Below are positions 17,744 through 26,226 of a DNA stretch of 64,000 nucleotides, one piece after another (positions within the stretch are counted from its first letter, which is position 1; every line of letters starts with the position of its first letter). Under the pieces are notes generated by a model. The model was not told where the DNA came from. It made no database searches and worked only from the letters and a program-made list of their open reading frames with translations. Origin of the DNA: Phycisphaeraceae bacterium (GTDB lineage Bacteria; Planctomycetota; Phycisphaerae; Phycisphaerales; UBA1924); NCBI GenBank assembly GCA_019636615.1, contig JAHBXF010000002.1, forward strand, positions 1,552,001-1,616,000, written 5' to 3'. Position numbers and translations under genes: made by a program.

Positions 17744-18010
17744 TCACTCGTCGAGGTTCGGGAGCGGGCCGTCGGCCGCTTCGTCCCATTCAAGGGCGTA
17801 GCGCTCGGCGATGTCCTCGAGGTCCTGCTCGGTGAGGTAGTCGGCCGTCTTGCGCTCCTGGCAGGCCGCGACGGCTCGGGCGAGGTCCGTCCACTCCTCG
17901 ATCGTGACTATCCGGTCCTGCCGCGCTCCGAGCAGGTAGAGCGCGGCCTGGAGCACGGCCTCGAGTTGCACTTGGGTCGGCGCGGGCTGGGGAGCGGGGG
18001 TGGCGCTCAT
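17744..18010 (-). CDS. small acidic protein of unknown function
   Basis: An 88-residue acidic, helical protein with no recognised domain; the N-terminus is Ala/Pro/Gln-rich and the rest amphipathic. The ATG at 18010 lies 3 nt after the stop of the HARE-HTH gene and follows a GGAAGGGAG ribosome-binding site, implying coupled translation. It is the last of five small minus-strand genes before drmD, 287 bp upstream of that gene. Confidence 0.65.
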   Translation of the reverse strand: MSATPAPQPAPTQVQLEAVLQAALYLLGARQDRIVTIEEWTDLARAVAACQERKTADYLTEQDLEDIAERYALEWDEAADGPLPNLDE

Positions 18011-18013
18011 GGC

Positions 18014-18487
18014 TCAGGCTCCCTTCCCCGCGACGAAGACGCCGCGTTCGTGCTTCTTGAATCGGGCCGCGATGCCCTTGGCGGCGATCTCACGGATGAT
18101 GGCGGCGTAGAGCGTGGCCTCGGGCGTCTTGCCGCCGGGGCTCGTCCACAGGCCCTTCGCCTCCATCGCGGCGATCATCTCCTTGGCCCGCATCGGCACC
18201 TCGCTCGCAGCGAGCACCTGCGCCGCCGCGTCGAGGGCGCTGACGCGCTTGGGCTTGGGTTCCTTCGCGGGCTTAGGAGCCTTTGGCGTCTTGGGGGTCT
18301 TCTCGCCCTTCGCCTTGGTGGGGTTGGCCTCGCTGGCGGTGCCGTCGAGCCGGTCGTTGATCTCGGCGAGCGCCGCCTTGCGGAGGCGGTCCGTCTCGGC
18401 GGCTCCCTCGGCGCGGGCGGCGCTCTTGGACATCTTGGGGGTGCGGGGTTTGCGGGGGGTGCCGGACTTCTTCGTCTTCGTGCTCAT
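18014..18487 (-). CDS. HARE-HTH domain protein with basic Pro/Lys-rich N-terminus
   Basis: A 157-residue protein. The first 75 residues are Lys/Pro/Ala-rich and likely disordered, with repeated TPK/KPK motifs. The C-terminal 75 residues ([20 protein letters not shown], ending [13 protein letters not shown]) match the HARE-HTH winged helix found in restriction, chromatin and RNA-polymerase-associated proteins. It may be a nucleoid-type DNA-binding protein of the mobile element. Of two ATGs, the one at 18487 is preferred because it sits 6 nt after GGAG, whereas the ATG at 18493 abuts it. Confidence 0.72.
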   Translation of the reverse strand: MSTKTKKSGTPRKPRTPKMSKSAARAEGAAETDRLRKAALAEINDRLDGTASEANPTKAKGEKTPKTPKAPKPAKEPKPKRVSALDAAAQVLAASEVPMRAKEMIAAMEAKGLWTSPGGKTPEATLYAAIIREIAAKGIAARFKKHERGVFVAGKGA

Positions 18488-18580
18488 GGTCATCTCCGAA
18501 CTGGGGGTTGGAACCCCCGCCGCACATTGCGGCGGGGAAGCGTGGCCGTCGCGGTTCCCCGCGACGCCGCGTGGCGTGTG

Positions 18581-18865
18581 TCAGCAGCCCGCGACGCGCT
18601 CCATCTCGTTGAGCACGTCATGGACCATCGAGTTGGTGGCGGCGGCTTGGCCCCGGCGATCGGTGCCGTAGACCACCTTGGCGACCTCCGCCGCCTTCGC
18701 GTAGCGGCTCTCCCGGTTCTCGTCGCGGGCGATGTGCGCGATGCAGATGTCTTGCTTGCCCGCTCGGCGGGTGTGCTGCTCGATGGTCACTTCCGCACCG
18801 CGCTCGGTGCGGCGGATGCTGATGTCTTGGTCGATGCCCTCGATCACGATCGTCTTGATGGTCAT
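18581..18865 (-). CDS. small conserved-looking protein of unknown function
   Basis: A 94-residue protein starting MTIKTIVIEGIDQDISI and ending in Cys. The first half reads as beta-strands, the second as helices with many charged residues. The start is well supported by AAGGAG 7 nt upstream of the ATG. No family recognised. It belongs to a run of five small minus-strand genes with strong ribosome-binding sites between the replication genes and the defence operon. Confidence 0.65.
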   Translation of the reverse strand: MTIKTIVIEGIDQDISIRRTERGAEVTIEQHTRRAGKQDICIAHIARDENRESRYAKAAEVAKVVYGTDRRGQAAATNSMVHDVLNEMERVAGC

Positions 18866-18895
18866 GGCGTTGCTCCTTGCGGTTGGTGGTTCTGG

Positions 18896-19159
18896 TCACT
18901 CGGCGTCGTTCAGAACGGCCTCGACGTGCTCGGGGTCCATGTTGCTGAGGAACCCGACCAGATCGATCAGGTCGCTGCGCACCTTCCCGAGGCTTCCCGC
19001 GAAGCCCCAGTTGCGTGGGTCGGCCTTGGCTCCCTCGGCGTGCTTATCGAGTTCCATCTGCAGCACGTCCATCAGGCGGGCGATGTCGTTGCGGCGTGCG
19101 GCGTAGGTCTCGGCGGCGGTGGGTTCGGGCTTGGTGGTCTTGGGCGTGCGCTTCGTCAT
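18896..19159 (-). CDS. small helical protein of unknown function
   Basis: An 87-residue charged, helical protein with a basic Thr/Pro/Lys-rich N-terminus (MTKRTPKTTKPEPTAAE) and an acidic C-terminus. AAAGGAG precedes the ATG at a good distance. No domain recognised. The 30-60 bp gaps around it and the same orientation suggest one transcript with its neighbours. Confidence 0.65.
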   Translation of the reverse strand: MTKRTPKTTKPEPTAAETYAARRNDIARLMDVLQMELDKHAEGAKADPRNWGFAGSLGKVRSDLIDLVGFLSNMDPEHVEAVLNDAE

Positions 19160-19219
19160 GGTCGTGCTCCTTTGGGTTGGTGGTCTCTGGTAAACAGCGA
19201 AGCCCGCATTACGCGGGCT

Positions 19220-19570
19220 TCAGGTCGTCGGGTGGTTGTCGTTCTTGCGGTCCCAACTCGTCGTGTCTTTCGGCTGGCCAACCGCCCGGAGGTAGTCGAC
19301 CAACTCGTCGGCTGTCCAGGTATCGCCGTCGACAGCATCGTGCTCGTCGGGGGCGTCGGTATCGCGGTCGATCTCGAAGAGGCGGAAGCCGCCGAGCGAC
19401 CCGGGGCGAGGACCCCAATGTCCGTCGAGGTGGCGGCCGCGTCCGGCGGGGACCGTCGCGATGTTCCAGGTGCGGCCGTCGGGCGTGTGGATCTCGAGCG
19501 CGGGGATGTGGAACCCGTTCTTGGCGAGGATCTTGGCGAGGTCGAGCGTGGTCTTCGTGGTCGCGTTCAT
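19220..19570 (-). CDS. small hypothetical protein
   Basis: A 116-residue acidic protein (MNATTKTTLDLAKILAKNGF) of unknown function. A longer open frame begins at 19783, but the ATG at 19570 gives the plausible N-terminus. The first 45 residues contain a helix followed by a strand-rich segment (ALEIHTPDGRTWNIATVP); the C-terminal part is Asp-rich and polar. It is the first gene of the small-protein cluster, facing a 776-bp non-coding region that probably holds its promoter. Confidence 0.55.
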   Translation of the reverse strand: MNATTKTTLDLAKILAKNGFHIPALEIHTPDGRTWNIATVPAGRGRHLDGHWGPRPGSLGGFRLFEIDRDTDAPDEHDAVDGDTWTADELVDYLRAVGQPKDTTSWDRKNDNHPTT

Positions 19571-20346
19571 GTTCGTGGTCTCCGTCGCGTGCGGGGAGTG
19601 CGTTGTTCCCGCTCGCGTATGACACACATTGGCCGGCTGATGGCGAACAGGCAAGGCGATCGGCCTGCATTTCTCGATGATTCTGCGACATGTGGGCAAC
19701 TCAGCCAAACATGTGGGCGGCGCGGGAAAGCGGGCCGTACAGCGCGGCTTCCCCACCCGCCCGTTGGCCACGGGTTGGCCCACGATCGCTCACGTCGCGT
19801 CCTCGCGGCGGGGCGTACCAATCCCCGCCACGCGACCGTCGGCGCTCGGACTCGCAAACAAACTCTGTCTCCAAGCGCGGCTGTTCCCGCGGGCGTCGGC
19901 TCTCGATTCTGGCGGGGAAGTACCTATTGACCCCCTCCCCTCCCCCGTTCGGACTCCGGCTGTAAGGCTCCAGGTAGGCGCTGCCTGGCACGCCAACTGC
20001 ATGTCCGAAACCGTGCGTCGATGGCGTGCGATCCGCACGCCGGTTGCCCGTTGCGCCGAACCTGTTGCGCGCCCGTCGCGCCAGCGCCGGCGCGGGGGGG
20101 TGGGCGCAACAGGTAGTAAAGAGGGGGGTGTGTTGTTGTTTTCTCCATGATTTCTCGATGTTCCCGCGATGAACCTATTGCGCGCAAGAGGTTGCAATAG
20201 GCGCAACAGGTTGCTGCGCACCCCCGCTGGCGCTGCGGGATCGAGGGTCCGCGCTCTTGCTCGCGCTGCGCCGGAGCGCTTCTTCGCTGTGTTTGAGCGG
20301 CAAAGGGCGCTGCGCAGACCCGTTTGTGTGGCTTTGGAGCGCGTTT
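19571..20346. other. 776-bp non-coding region, possible replication or control region
   Basis: No convincing gene is seen on either strand; open frames crossing it are continuations of shadows from the prim-pol gene. It contains a direct repeat ACATGTGGGC (about 19689 and 19710) and the iteron-like repeats listed separately. It separates the prim-pol operon from the small-protein/DISARM operon, both minus strand, so it should hold the promoter of the latter. Confidence 0.5.
20061..20214. repeat. iteron-like GCAA(C/T)AGG repeats
   Basis: Five copies of an 8-mer occur in both orientations: CCTGTTGC (20061-20068), GCAACAGG (20106-20113), CCTATTGC (20174-20181), GCAATAGG (20194-20201) and GCAACAGG (20203-20210). 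The third and fourth form an inverted repeat with a 12-bp spacer, and the last is part of GCAAC-AG-GTTGC. Their position beside a primase-polymerase gene suggests initiator or repressor sites; the role is inference. Confidence 0.5.
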
Positions 20347-22686
20347 TCATGCTTCGGCAACGTCCTCGATGAGCCGGTACAGCCTCTGGGGCGTGCCGCC
20401 GGTGGCACGCTCGGCAAACTGGATGCGGCGCTGATCCATCAGCGCCTGCCGGACCTCGTCGTGCTCGCGGGGCGACCAGGCCAAGCGCCGGCTCAGTTGC
20501 CAGAAGGGCATCCACGGGTCGGCGGGGTGTTTGACCGCCCACTCCCGGAGCACGCGGATCATCGCCTTGCACTGGCTCTCGAAGTCGCCGGCGCTGACGT
20601 GCTGGCTGGCCTTGAAGAGCATGCGGCGGGTCTGGTGTTCGACCAGCGCCCATGCCCACTGCACCCCCTCGACGGAGATCTCGGGATTGCGGTGCCCAAT
20701 ACTGCACGCATGCACGAGCGCGAGACGCCGGGCTTTCTCGTTGGCGCGGGCCCACAGCGCCATCCCCGCTTGATCCGACTTGGCTTCGGCCTCGGCGTAC
20801 GCGGCATCGGCCAGGGCGCGAATCTCGCCGAGGCGTACCCGAGCATCGGGTGTTGGCTCGACAAGTTTGGGCTCGGGGTGCGCGGTCTTCAGGTTTCCCT
20901 TGCCCGGCTTGAACTCCGCCCACCACCGCGCCCGCTTGAGAATCGCTTTCGGGAGTTCGTGAACATCCACATCCTGGCCGAGCCCGCGGCGGCCGGCTTC
21001 GAAGATGAGCATGCGAGCGAAGAAGCCGTTGGAGAGCATCTTGGGCGACAGCGCCTCATAGAAGATGTCCGGGATCGCCGTCCCGAAGAGGCACAGGCAC
21101 GGCTGATCGATGATGCGGGGCTCCTCGTCGCTGGCCTTGACGCGGAGCGGGTAGATCGTGTTGGCCGAGGTGTACAGCTTCAGGAGCGTTTGCATGATGC
21201 CCTCGTACCGAGGGTCGCGCTTGGTGCCGTACCCGCTGATCGCCTGCATGAGCGTGTCGATCTCGTCGGTCTGAAAGAGCATCACGGGCGTCAGGTGCAT
21301 CCGGTCCTCGAGGCCTTCGCCGCTGGCGAAGCCGTCCGCGACCGCGCCGGCCATGCCCGCGCTCGCGAGGATCCGCTGGTTGACCTTGCGCGGGAAGTCC
21401 TTGCCCGTGCCGGTGTTGGCCAGCCCCAGGAGGTAGATCGCGGTGCGGTTGTCCTGCGGATCGCGGACCTTTCGGCCCGCCAGCGCGGCCTGCAGCGCCA
21501 CCGCGCCGCAGAACGCCAGCACCGGCTCGGGGTACGGCGCGTTGGCGAGCGTGTAGTCGATGACCTCGTCGATGAAGCCGGGAACACGCAAGAGCGCCGG
21601 CGGCACGGGGCCGGGATCGATCGGTGCGGCCAGCGGCGGCTCCGCCTGCGGGGTTGTGACCTTGAAGGAGGACAGATCGACATCGCCGGAGGCGGGTTCC
21701 GCACCGAATCCCTCGCGCCGCAGCGCTCGGGCGGCCGCCGCGAAGTCGCCGTCGTGATTGAGCAGCGTGTACACGGCGAAGAGCGAGTACCCGCGCCCGT
21801 CTTCGAAGGGCGGGGCGTTGGTCGAGAACACATAGAACACGCCGCCCTTGAGCGTGGCACTGCAGCCCCGGTCCTTGCCGGGGCGGGCCCAGTGCTCGTT
21901 CTCGCCCCCGCTCACCCGAGTCCAGCCGTGCTCGACCAATAGGTCCCGGACATCGCCGCGCTGGTTGAAGTCATCGCCCGGCTTCAGTTCGCCGGAGGAT
22001 GAGGCCGAGGATGCCTTGGGGCGCGGTCCATCCTCCACAGGATGCTGGGCCTCGTTGAGCTCCCATGCGCAGGCCAGCAAGCACTCGCGCTCCTCGGGCG
22101 TGATGACGGGCAACGCTGCAAGATCGCCGGCCGTGAGCACATACCCGTTCGACGGTGCGCACAGGAACATCCCACCCTCGCCGCGGGTCTCGATCATCGT
22201 GGCGACCGTACGCCAACAGCCATCGACACCCTTCCGCGGCGTAAACCGCTTCCCGGCAACCTCGATCGGCTCGGGCCCAGAAGCGCCGCAGGACCGCTGG
22301 GCGAGCTTCATGTTGCCGCAGACCGGACCCGAGCAGCGGTATACGACATGGCGACCGCCCGAAGGCGTCGTCTCGACGACCAGGCGGCCGATGAGTCCCG
22401 GGCACACCGCATCGACCCGCTCCCGCCACGGATCGAAGGCAGCGCCGGCCAGGTCGAAGTCGATCATCTCGACGTTGCCCGAAACCGCGCCGCAGACGAT
22501 GCACAGGTCGCGCGCGGCGGGCCCGGCGAACCACCGCGCGTGCTCCGCCGGCGTCGGCAGCCGCGTCTGATACGGCTTCCACGAGCGCAGGGCGACGCGT
22601 TTGTCGTCGCCCTCGCGGATCGCGGGTAGCACGCACAGCCCCGCCGACGCGTAGCGCCGGGCCGTTTCGAGCGTCGGGAGCGTCAT
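20347..22686 (-). CDS. bifunctional primase-polymerase / DUF3987-like replication protein
   Basis: A 779-residue replication protein typical of integrative elements and phages. The N-terminal prim-pol (archaeo-eukaryotic primase) domain shows the acidic motif MIDFDLAG (about residues 67-74) and SGGRHVVYRC (about 101-110). The C-terminal half is a DUF3987-like helicase-type region with a degenerate P-loop (LANTGTGKDFPRKV, Asp replacing Ser/Thr) and an acidic motif FQTDEIDTLM. The ATG at 22686 overlaps the preceding stop (ATGA) and follows GGAGGT; an earlier start at 22704 is less likely. It probably primes or unwinds element DNA during excision or transfer. Confidence 0.8.
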   Translation of the reverse strand: MTLPTLETARRYASAGLCVLPAIREGDDKRVALRSWKPYQTRLPTPAEHARWFAGPAARDLCIVCGAVSGNVEMIDFDLAGAAFDPWRERVDAVCPGLIGRLVVETTPSGGRHVVYRCSGPVCGNMKLAQRSCGASGPEPIEVAGKRFTPRKGVDGCWRTVATMIETRGEGGMFLCAPSNGYVLTAGDLAALPVITPEERECLLACAWELNEAQHPVEDGPRPKASSASSSGELKPGDDFNQRGDVRDLLVEHGWTRVSGGENEHWARPGKDRGCSATLKGGVFYVFSTNAPPFEDGRGYSLFAVYTLLNHDGDFAAAARALRREGFGAEPASGDVDLSSFKVTTPQAEPPLAAPIDPGPVPPALLRVPGFIDEVIDYTLANAPYPEPVLAFCGAVALQAALAGRKVRDPQDNRTAIYLLGLANTGTGKDFPRKVNQRILASAGMAGAVADGFASGEGLEDRMHLTPVMLFQTDEIDTLMQAISGYGTKRDPRYEGIMQTLLKLYTSANTIYPLRVKASDEEPRIIDQPCLCLFGTAIPDIFYEALSPKMLSNGFFARMLIFEAGRRGLGQDVDVHELPKAILKRARWWAEFKPGKGNLKTAHPEPKLVEPTPDARVRLGEIRALADAAYAEAEAKSDQAGMALWARANEKARRLALVHACSIGHRNPEISVEGVQWAWALVEHQTRRMLFKASQHVSAGDFESQCKAMIRVLREWAVKHPADPWMPFWQLSRRLAWSPREHDEVRQALMDQRRIQFAERATGGTPQRLYRLIEDVAEA

Positions 22687-23267
22687 TCGAAGGGCACCTC
22701 CCACGCCAGCGCTCGGTCAAGCGCTTCGGCGGGAGTTGCATGCACGTGCGCGGTCGTCCGCGGACAGTTTCGAGCGAACCACATCTGCCGCGCCAGGTCC
22801 CGCGACGCGAACGCCAGGTACACCGGCTTGCCCAGAGCGTGCGCCCAGCCCAACTCCAAAAGCGTCGCGTGGCAATCGGTGGCGTTGATCCAGGCGAAGA
22901 ACAGGTCCGACTCCCGGATCCACTCCATGCACAGCCCGGGCACCACCCACCGGGGGCGGCTGAACTCGGGGGCGGGCCAAGGGCTCGAGTCGTGCTGCTC
23001 GACGCCAGCGTGCCAGCCGACCCACTCGTGACTCTGGCCGCCGAAGGGAACGAAGTGCGGCCCCGTGAAGATGAAGCGGCCGGAGTCGATCGGTTGGCCG
23101 AATGGCTCGACGCCAAGCCGCGGCACCAGCGGCAATCGCCAGTTGCCCGAGCCGTGCATCTTCCCGGCGAGGTACACGCGCCGCTTGGGTCTGGGGAGGG
23201 GCGCACCTGCCACAGCGGAGCGGGGCGGCGTGCCGGGGGGAATGGATGAAAGCGCGCGGGTCGTCAT
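22683..23267 (-). CDS. nucleoside 2-deoxyribosyltransferase-like protein
   Basis: A 194-residue protein. After a Pro-rich start it shows the deoxyribosyltransferase-type strand KRRVYLAGKM, a mid-region acidic motif (IRESDLFFAWINATDCHATL) and LGWAHALGKPVYLAF. Such enzymes move deoxyribose between bases or, in mobile elements, act on nucleotides or ADP-ribose-like ligands. It overlaps both neighbours by ATGA junctions. Function in the element is unknown; assignment is by motif pattern. Confidence 0.6.
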   Translation of the reverse strand: MTTRALSSIPPGTPPRSAVAGAPLPRPKRRVYLAGKMHGSGNWRLPLVPRLGVEPFGQPIDSGRFIFTGPHFVPFGGQSHEWVGWHAGVEQHDSSPWPAPEFSRPRWVVPGLCMEWIRESDLFFAWINATDCHATLLELGWAHALGKPVYLAFASRDLARQMWFARNCPRTTAHVHATPAEALDRALAWEVPFE

Positions 23268-23812
23268 GACAAGTCCTCCGAGAATCCGACCGATTCGAAG
23301 TGACGGCGGAGCGCAACAGTGGCCGCAGCGCCGAGCGTGGGACGACGGCGGCCATCCGTGGCCGCCTCGAGGAATTCGTTGCAGACCGTGGCGAGGTCCT
23401 CGGGCAAGTCGTCGACCGCGGCGCGAACGTCGAGTTCGAGGTCACGCCGAGCGATCGGGGACGCCGTCGTCAGCGACGGGTACCGCCCTGGCTTGGCCGC
23501 CATCGCGTCGCTGAGCGGCACGTTTGTCGACCGGCCGCCGCGCTTGGCGGCGTGCTGGGCCCGGAGGATCGATGCTCCGGCCCGGGTCATGGCGACGGCA
23601 AGGAACGCCATCGGACGACCGCGCGAGGGCTTGAACCGTGGCCACCTCTCCAATGCGGCGAAGATGAGGTCCGACCGGAGATCCGCGTGCCCGTCTCCCC
23701 TTCGGCTTGGTCCCGCGAGCCGGTTCGCCACGCCGTGGGCGACTGCGCCGAGTCGATCGATGTCGATCGCATCGAACGCGCGGTGGATCGGCGAGGGAGC
23801 GAGCTCAATCAC
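23264..23812 (-). CDS. sigma-factor-like protein
   Basis: A 182-residue protein whose N-terminal half resembles sigma-70 region 2 (RLGAVAHGVANRLAG, then DLRSDLIFAALERWPRFKPS, an ECF-like pattern). The C-terminal part has helices where region 4 would be (LPEDLATVCNEFLEAATDG) but no clear region 4 DNA-binding motif. GTG at 23812 is the chosen start: it follows GAGGAGG by 6 nt and overlaps the upstream stop by 8 nt. It could be an element-specific sigma factor or a derived DNA-binding protein. Confidence 0.55.
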   Translation of the reverse strand: MIELAPSPIHRAFDAIDIDRLGAVAHGVANRLAGPSRRGDGHADLRSDLIFAALERWPRFKPSRGRPMAFLAVAMTRAGASILRAQHAAKRGGRSTNVPLSDAMAAKPGRYPSLTTASPIARRDLELDVRAAVDDLPEDLATVCNEFLEAATDGRRRPTLGAAATVALRRHFESVGFSEDLS

Positions 23813-24143
23813 GAGCCACCTCCTCAACGATGAGGCGCGCAGGCAGGCCGTGGCGTACCTCGATGGCGACAGTGGCAGAGCCAACGACGGTCAACTCGGC
23901 GAGGAGATCAACCACCGCACGCTTGACCGTGAAGCCGGCCGGGCTGTCGTGCCCCTGGCAGGCTCGCTCCGCCCCGAGCTTGACCTCTCGGATCACGCGA
24001 GGCGGCGGGTCGAACGCCGGCTGGCCGTCGAGTACGCGCAGCGACTCGATCCGGCCAAACCCGATGCGCTGCATGAGCGCGATCAGCCGCCTTGAGCCTT
24101 GGTCGAGCGATGAGGTGTGGACCTGAGCGGTGGTGCCGTTCAA
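23805..24143 (-). CDS. small hypothetical protein, probably TTG start
   Basis: A 112-residue protein of unknown function with a strand-rich second half (ESLRVLDGQPAFDPPPRVIR, later SATVAIEVRHGLPARLIVEE). Its TTG start at 24143 overlaps the stop of the excisionase-like gene by 2 nt, and its own end overlaps the sigma-like gene, so all three appear co-translated. An internal ATG at 24092 is an alternative start. Confidence 0.55.
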   Translation of the reverse strand: MNGTTAQVHTSSLDQGSRRLIALMQRIGFGRIESLRVLDGQPAFDPPPRVIREVKLGAERACQGHDSPAGFTVKRAVVDLLAELTVVGSATVAIEVRHGLPARLIVEEVARD

Positions 24144-24394
24144 TCCGCACCGCCTTGCCCGACCGGCGCGCGGCGACGATCGATCCCGGCGAGCTCGGCG
24201 CCGACCTGTTCGATGGCCCGGCGGTCGAACAGTCGGACCCGACCGGCCAATGCGGCCGGCTTGATCCACGGGCGCGTGGCCAAGACCCGCACGACACGGT
24301 GGATGGGCTGGCCGAGTTCGCTGGCGATCACCCCGGCGGTGATCAGCACCGGCGGGGGCGCAACCTGACGGCTGAGTGGGGGCGCGATTCCCAT
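24140..24394 (-). CDS. excisionase/MerR-like HTH protein
   Basis: An 84-residue protein. Residues 20-70 (ITAGVIASELGQPIHRVVRV, then VRLFDRRAIEQVGAEL) read as a MerR/Xis-type winged helix-turn-helix. Small proteins of this kind act as recombination directionality factors or regulators in integrative elements. Start ATG at 24394; its stop overlaps the next gene. Confidence 0.6.
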   Translation of the reverse strand: MGIAPPLSRQVAPPPVLITAGVIASELGQPIHRVVRVLATRPWIKPAALAGRVRLFDRRAIEQVGAELAGIDRRRAPVGQGGAD

Positions 24395-24534
24395 TGCGGC
24401 GACTCCGTTCCCGGGCGGTGGGCCCGGTTACCAGTCCGCAAGCGGTCGCGTGACTACCTCGTATGTCGCGTGATTCGCAGGCCTGCCGCCGGTCGCGACT
24501 GGGCGCGACCACCGGCAGCAGAGGCTGGCAGCAC

Positions 24535-25674
24535 CTACCGCTCCGGCCGCTTCTTGACCGATCTCCGCTGGCGTTCCTCCCGCGTGCGTTCGGCCTGCTG
24601 CTCCGCAATCAGATTCGCGATTGTTTCGTCGCGGTCTGCCGGTGCTTCGTCATCGCCTGCGTGGTAGGCGTCCAGAGGCTCGCCTGCATCGATGCGAGCA
24701 TCCACCGCTTCCTGTGCCGCTTTGACGTCGGCCCGGGTGTTGCCGAGTTTGTCTGACGAGCCGGCGTCCTTGGGCTTGCTCGCAGTCCCGGTCTCCGCGC
24801 GACGCGCCTTGAGGTACGCGGAGTGCTTGAGCACCTTCGTCATGGTGGACGGCGAGCAGCCGACGATACCGGCGAGTTCGTTTCGGCCCGGGAAGAACCC
24901 GCCGTGCTTCTTGACGTGCGATTCGGCCAGACTCATGGCCTCCTGCCAGGTCATCGCACCGGCCTGCGACGCCTTGGGGCGATTCGCGCCGCCGCTCTGG
25001 CGAGCTGCGCCGCCCACAATGGTTTCGACCATCGGCAGGATCGCATCACGGAATGCCGCGGCGATATCGGCAGCGTTCGTCAGGTTCACTTGTGTCGGAG
25101 ATGGCGCCGGCGGAGAACGGTCCTGCTCGGAGACGACCCCGCGAAGTGCGACGAGCGTTCCGGTGCCATGAACCGGCGGACGATCCTCGAGGCTCCCGGC
25201 TTTCATCACAAAATCGATGACCCGCTCACGACTGGCGACCACCGCCGCTTGATTCCGGGGCCGCTTCGGGTCCAGTGGCACACCGAGATCCGCCCTCGCT
25301 TGCAAGCCGTGCTCGGTAAGCCGCCATTCATCACCGCCGACCTTCGTCACCCTGAACGGCCTGGCGGATCCCCCGGTCTGCTGGCGCCAGTCGTCGATGG
25401 CCTTTCGCCACCGGTTCCAGGATTCCGCCAGCACCGGCTCGATCGCCTGGAGCAATCCGGCCTCCCCAGTTACCGCGATCGTCGCTTCGATGGCCTCGCT
25501 CTGGCCCGCCATTCCCAGGCGGATGGTGTTGCGCCGTTCCACAAGTCCGGCTCCGACAAGGAGCAAGAGCGCTCGTTGCTCGGAGACCGAGAGCTGGTCG
25601 GTGGCAACCCTCTGCCACTTGTCTGGGATGCGCCTGAGGAGGGCTTCGATCGCTTTGGCCAGTTCCTGGTTCAT
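24535..25674 (-). CDS. hypothetical protein with C-terminal HTH-like segment
   Basis: About 379 residues. The N-terminal part (MNQELAKAIEALLRRIPDKW, then LSVSEQRALLLLVGAGLVER) reads as a winged-helix-like domain. A later segment (GRNELAGIVGCSPSTMTKVL, about 285-304) looks like a helix-turn-helix. The C-terminal 90 residues are charged and probably disordered or coiled. No family recognised; possibly a partitioning or regulatory protein. The open frame begins at 25740; the ATG at 25674 is preferred because the extra residues look non-native, but the ribosome-binding site is weak at both. Confidence 0.6.
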   Translation of the reverse strand: MNQELAKAIEALLRRIPDKWQRVATDQLSVSEQRALLLLVGAGLVERRNTIRLGMAGQSEAIEATIAVTGEAGLLQAIEPVLAESWNRWRKAIDDWRQQTGGSARPFRVTKVGGDEWRLTEHGLQARADLGVPLDPKRPRNQAAVVASRERVIDFVMKAGSLEDRPPVHGTGTLVALRGVVSEQDRSPPAPSPTQVNLTNAADIAAAFRDAILPMVETIVGGAARQSGGANRPKASQAGAMTWQEAMSLAESHVKKHGGFFPGRNELAGIVGCSPSTMTKVLKHSAYLKARRAETGTASKPKDAGSSDKLGNTRADVKAAQEAVDARIDAGEPLDAYHAGDDEAPADRDETIANLIAEQQAERTREERQRRSVKKRPER

Positions 25675-25843
25675 TCGGACCTGATGGTAAACCGCTGCAT
25701 GCCGAAATGCCCGCAGTGCCGCACTGACCTTCCGGGCCATTCCGGGCCGTTTGCGTATTCAGAAGGGGCAGACCGGCGAGCCCTGCACCGGCAGCCGGTC
25801 GCCATCCCGTTTATTCCGCAAAGAGCACGAGGAGCTCCCCCCC

Positions 25844-26173
25844 ATGTCCACCGCCCAAGCCGTCCAGGCGCGGCCATCGCCCGCCGAGAGAATCACACAG
25901 TTCATCGAGCGCAACGGCGGCGAGCACCCGCGCTGGTTCATCGGCGTTACCTGCAACCCGCGAGAGCGCCTCCTGTGCGAGCACTGCATCAACTCCACCC
26001 GCGACCCGTTCTTGATCGTCGGCTGCGACACGGCCGAGGAAGCCCGGCGGGCCGAGTACTCGCTGCGAAAGAAGCACGGAGGCTGGGGTAAGCGATTCGA
26101 CGGCCTCGACCCTGCGGCCATCTTCGTCTACACCTTCCGGATGAGCTCGACCACCATCCCCAACCAGCGGTAA
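25844..26173 (+). CDS. small hypothetical protein
   Basis: A 109-residue protein, the only plus-strand gene between 20.3 and 29 kb. It contains a Cys/Trp-rich core (HPRWFIGVTCNPRERLLCEH, then KKHGGWGKRFDG) suggestive of a compact alpha/beta fold; similarity to GIY-YIG-like or viral accessory proteins cannot be confirmed. ATG at 25844 follows GGAG by 9 nt. It is transcribed opposite to the flanking element genes and converges on the HTH/recombinase operon through a shared hairpin. Confidence 0.6.
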   Translation: MSTAQAVQARPSPAERITQFIERNGGEHPRWFIGVTCNPRERLLCEHCINSTRDPFLIVGCDTAEEARRAEYSLRKKHGGWGKRFDGLDPAAIFVYTFRMSSTTIPNQR

Positions 26174-26189
26174 CCATGCCCTCGTAGCT

Positions 26190-26226
26190 GGCCCGGCGGG
26201 CCGCGTTCGCGCGGTTCGCCGGGCTT
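26190..26226. terminator. bidirectional hairpin between convergent genes
   Basis: GCCCGGCGGGCCGCG, loop TTCG, CGCGGTTCGCCGGGC form a long GC-rich stem with a UUCG-type tetraloop and two central mismatches, followed by TTTC on the plus strand. It lies in the 53-bp gap between the plus-strand gene ending at 26173 and the minus-strand gene ending at 26227. Confidence 0.6.

Noticed and set aside
17471-19930. 819-residue plus-strand open frame over the small minus genes
   Set aside because: The minus-strand genes below it have ribosome-binding sites and plausible proteins; the plus frame is low complexity and has no motif.
19790-20926. 378-residue minus-strand frame running from prim-pol into the gap
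   Set aside because: It begins inside prim-pol in another frame and has Arg/Pro/Ala-rich chance composition.
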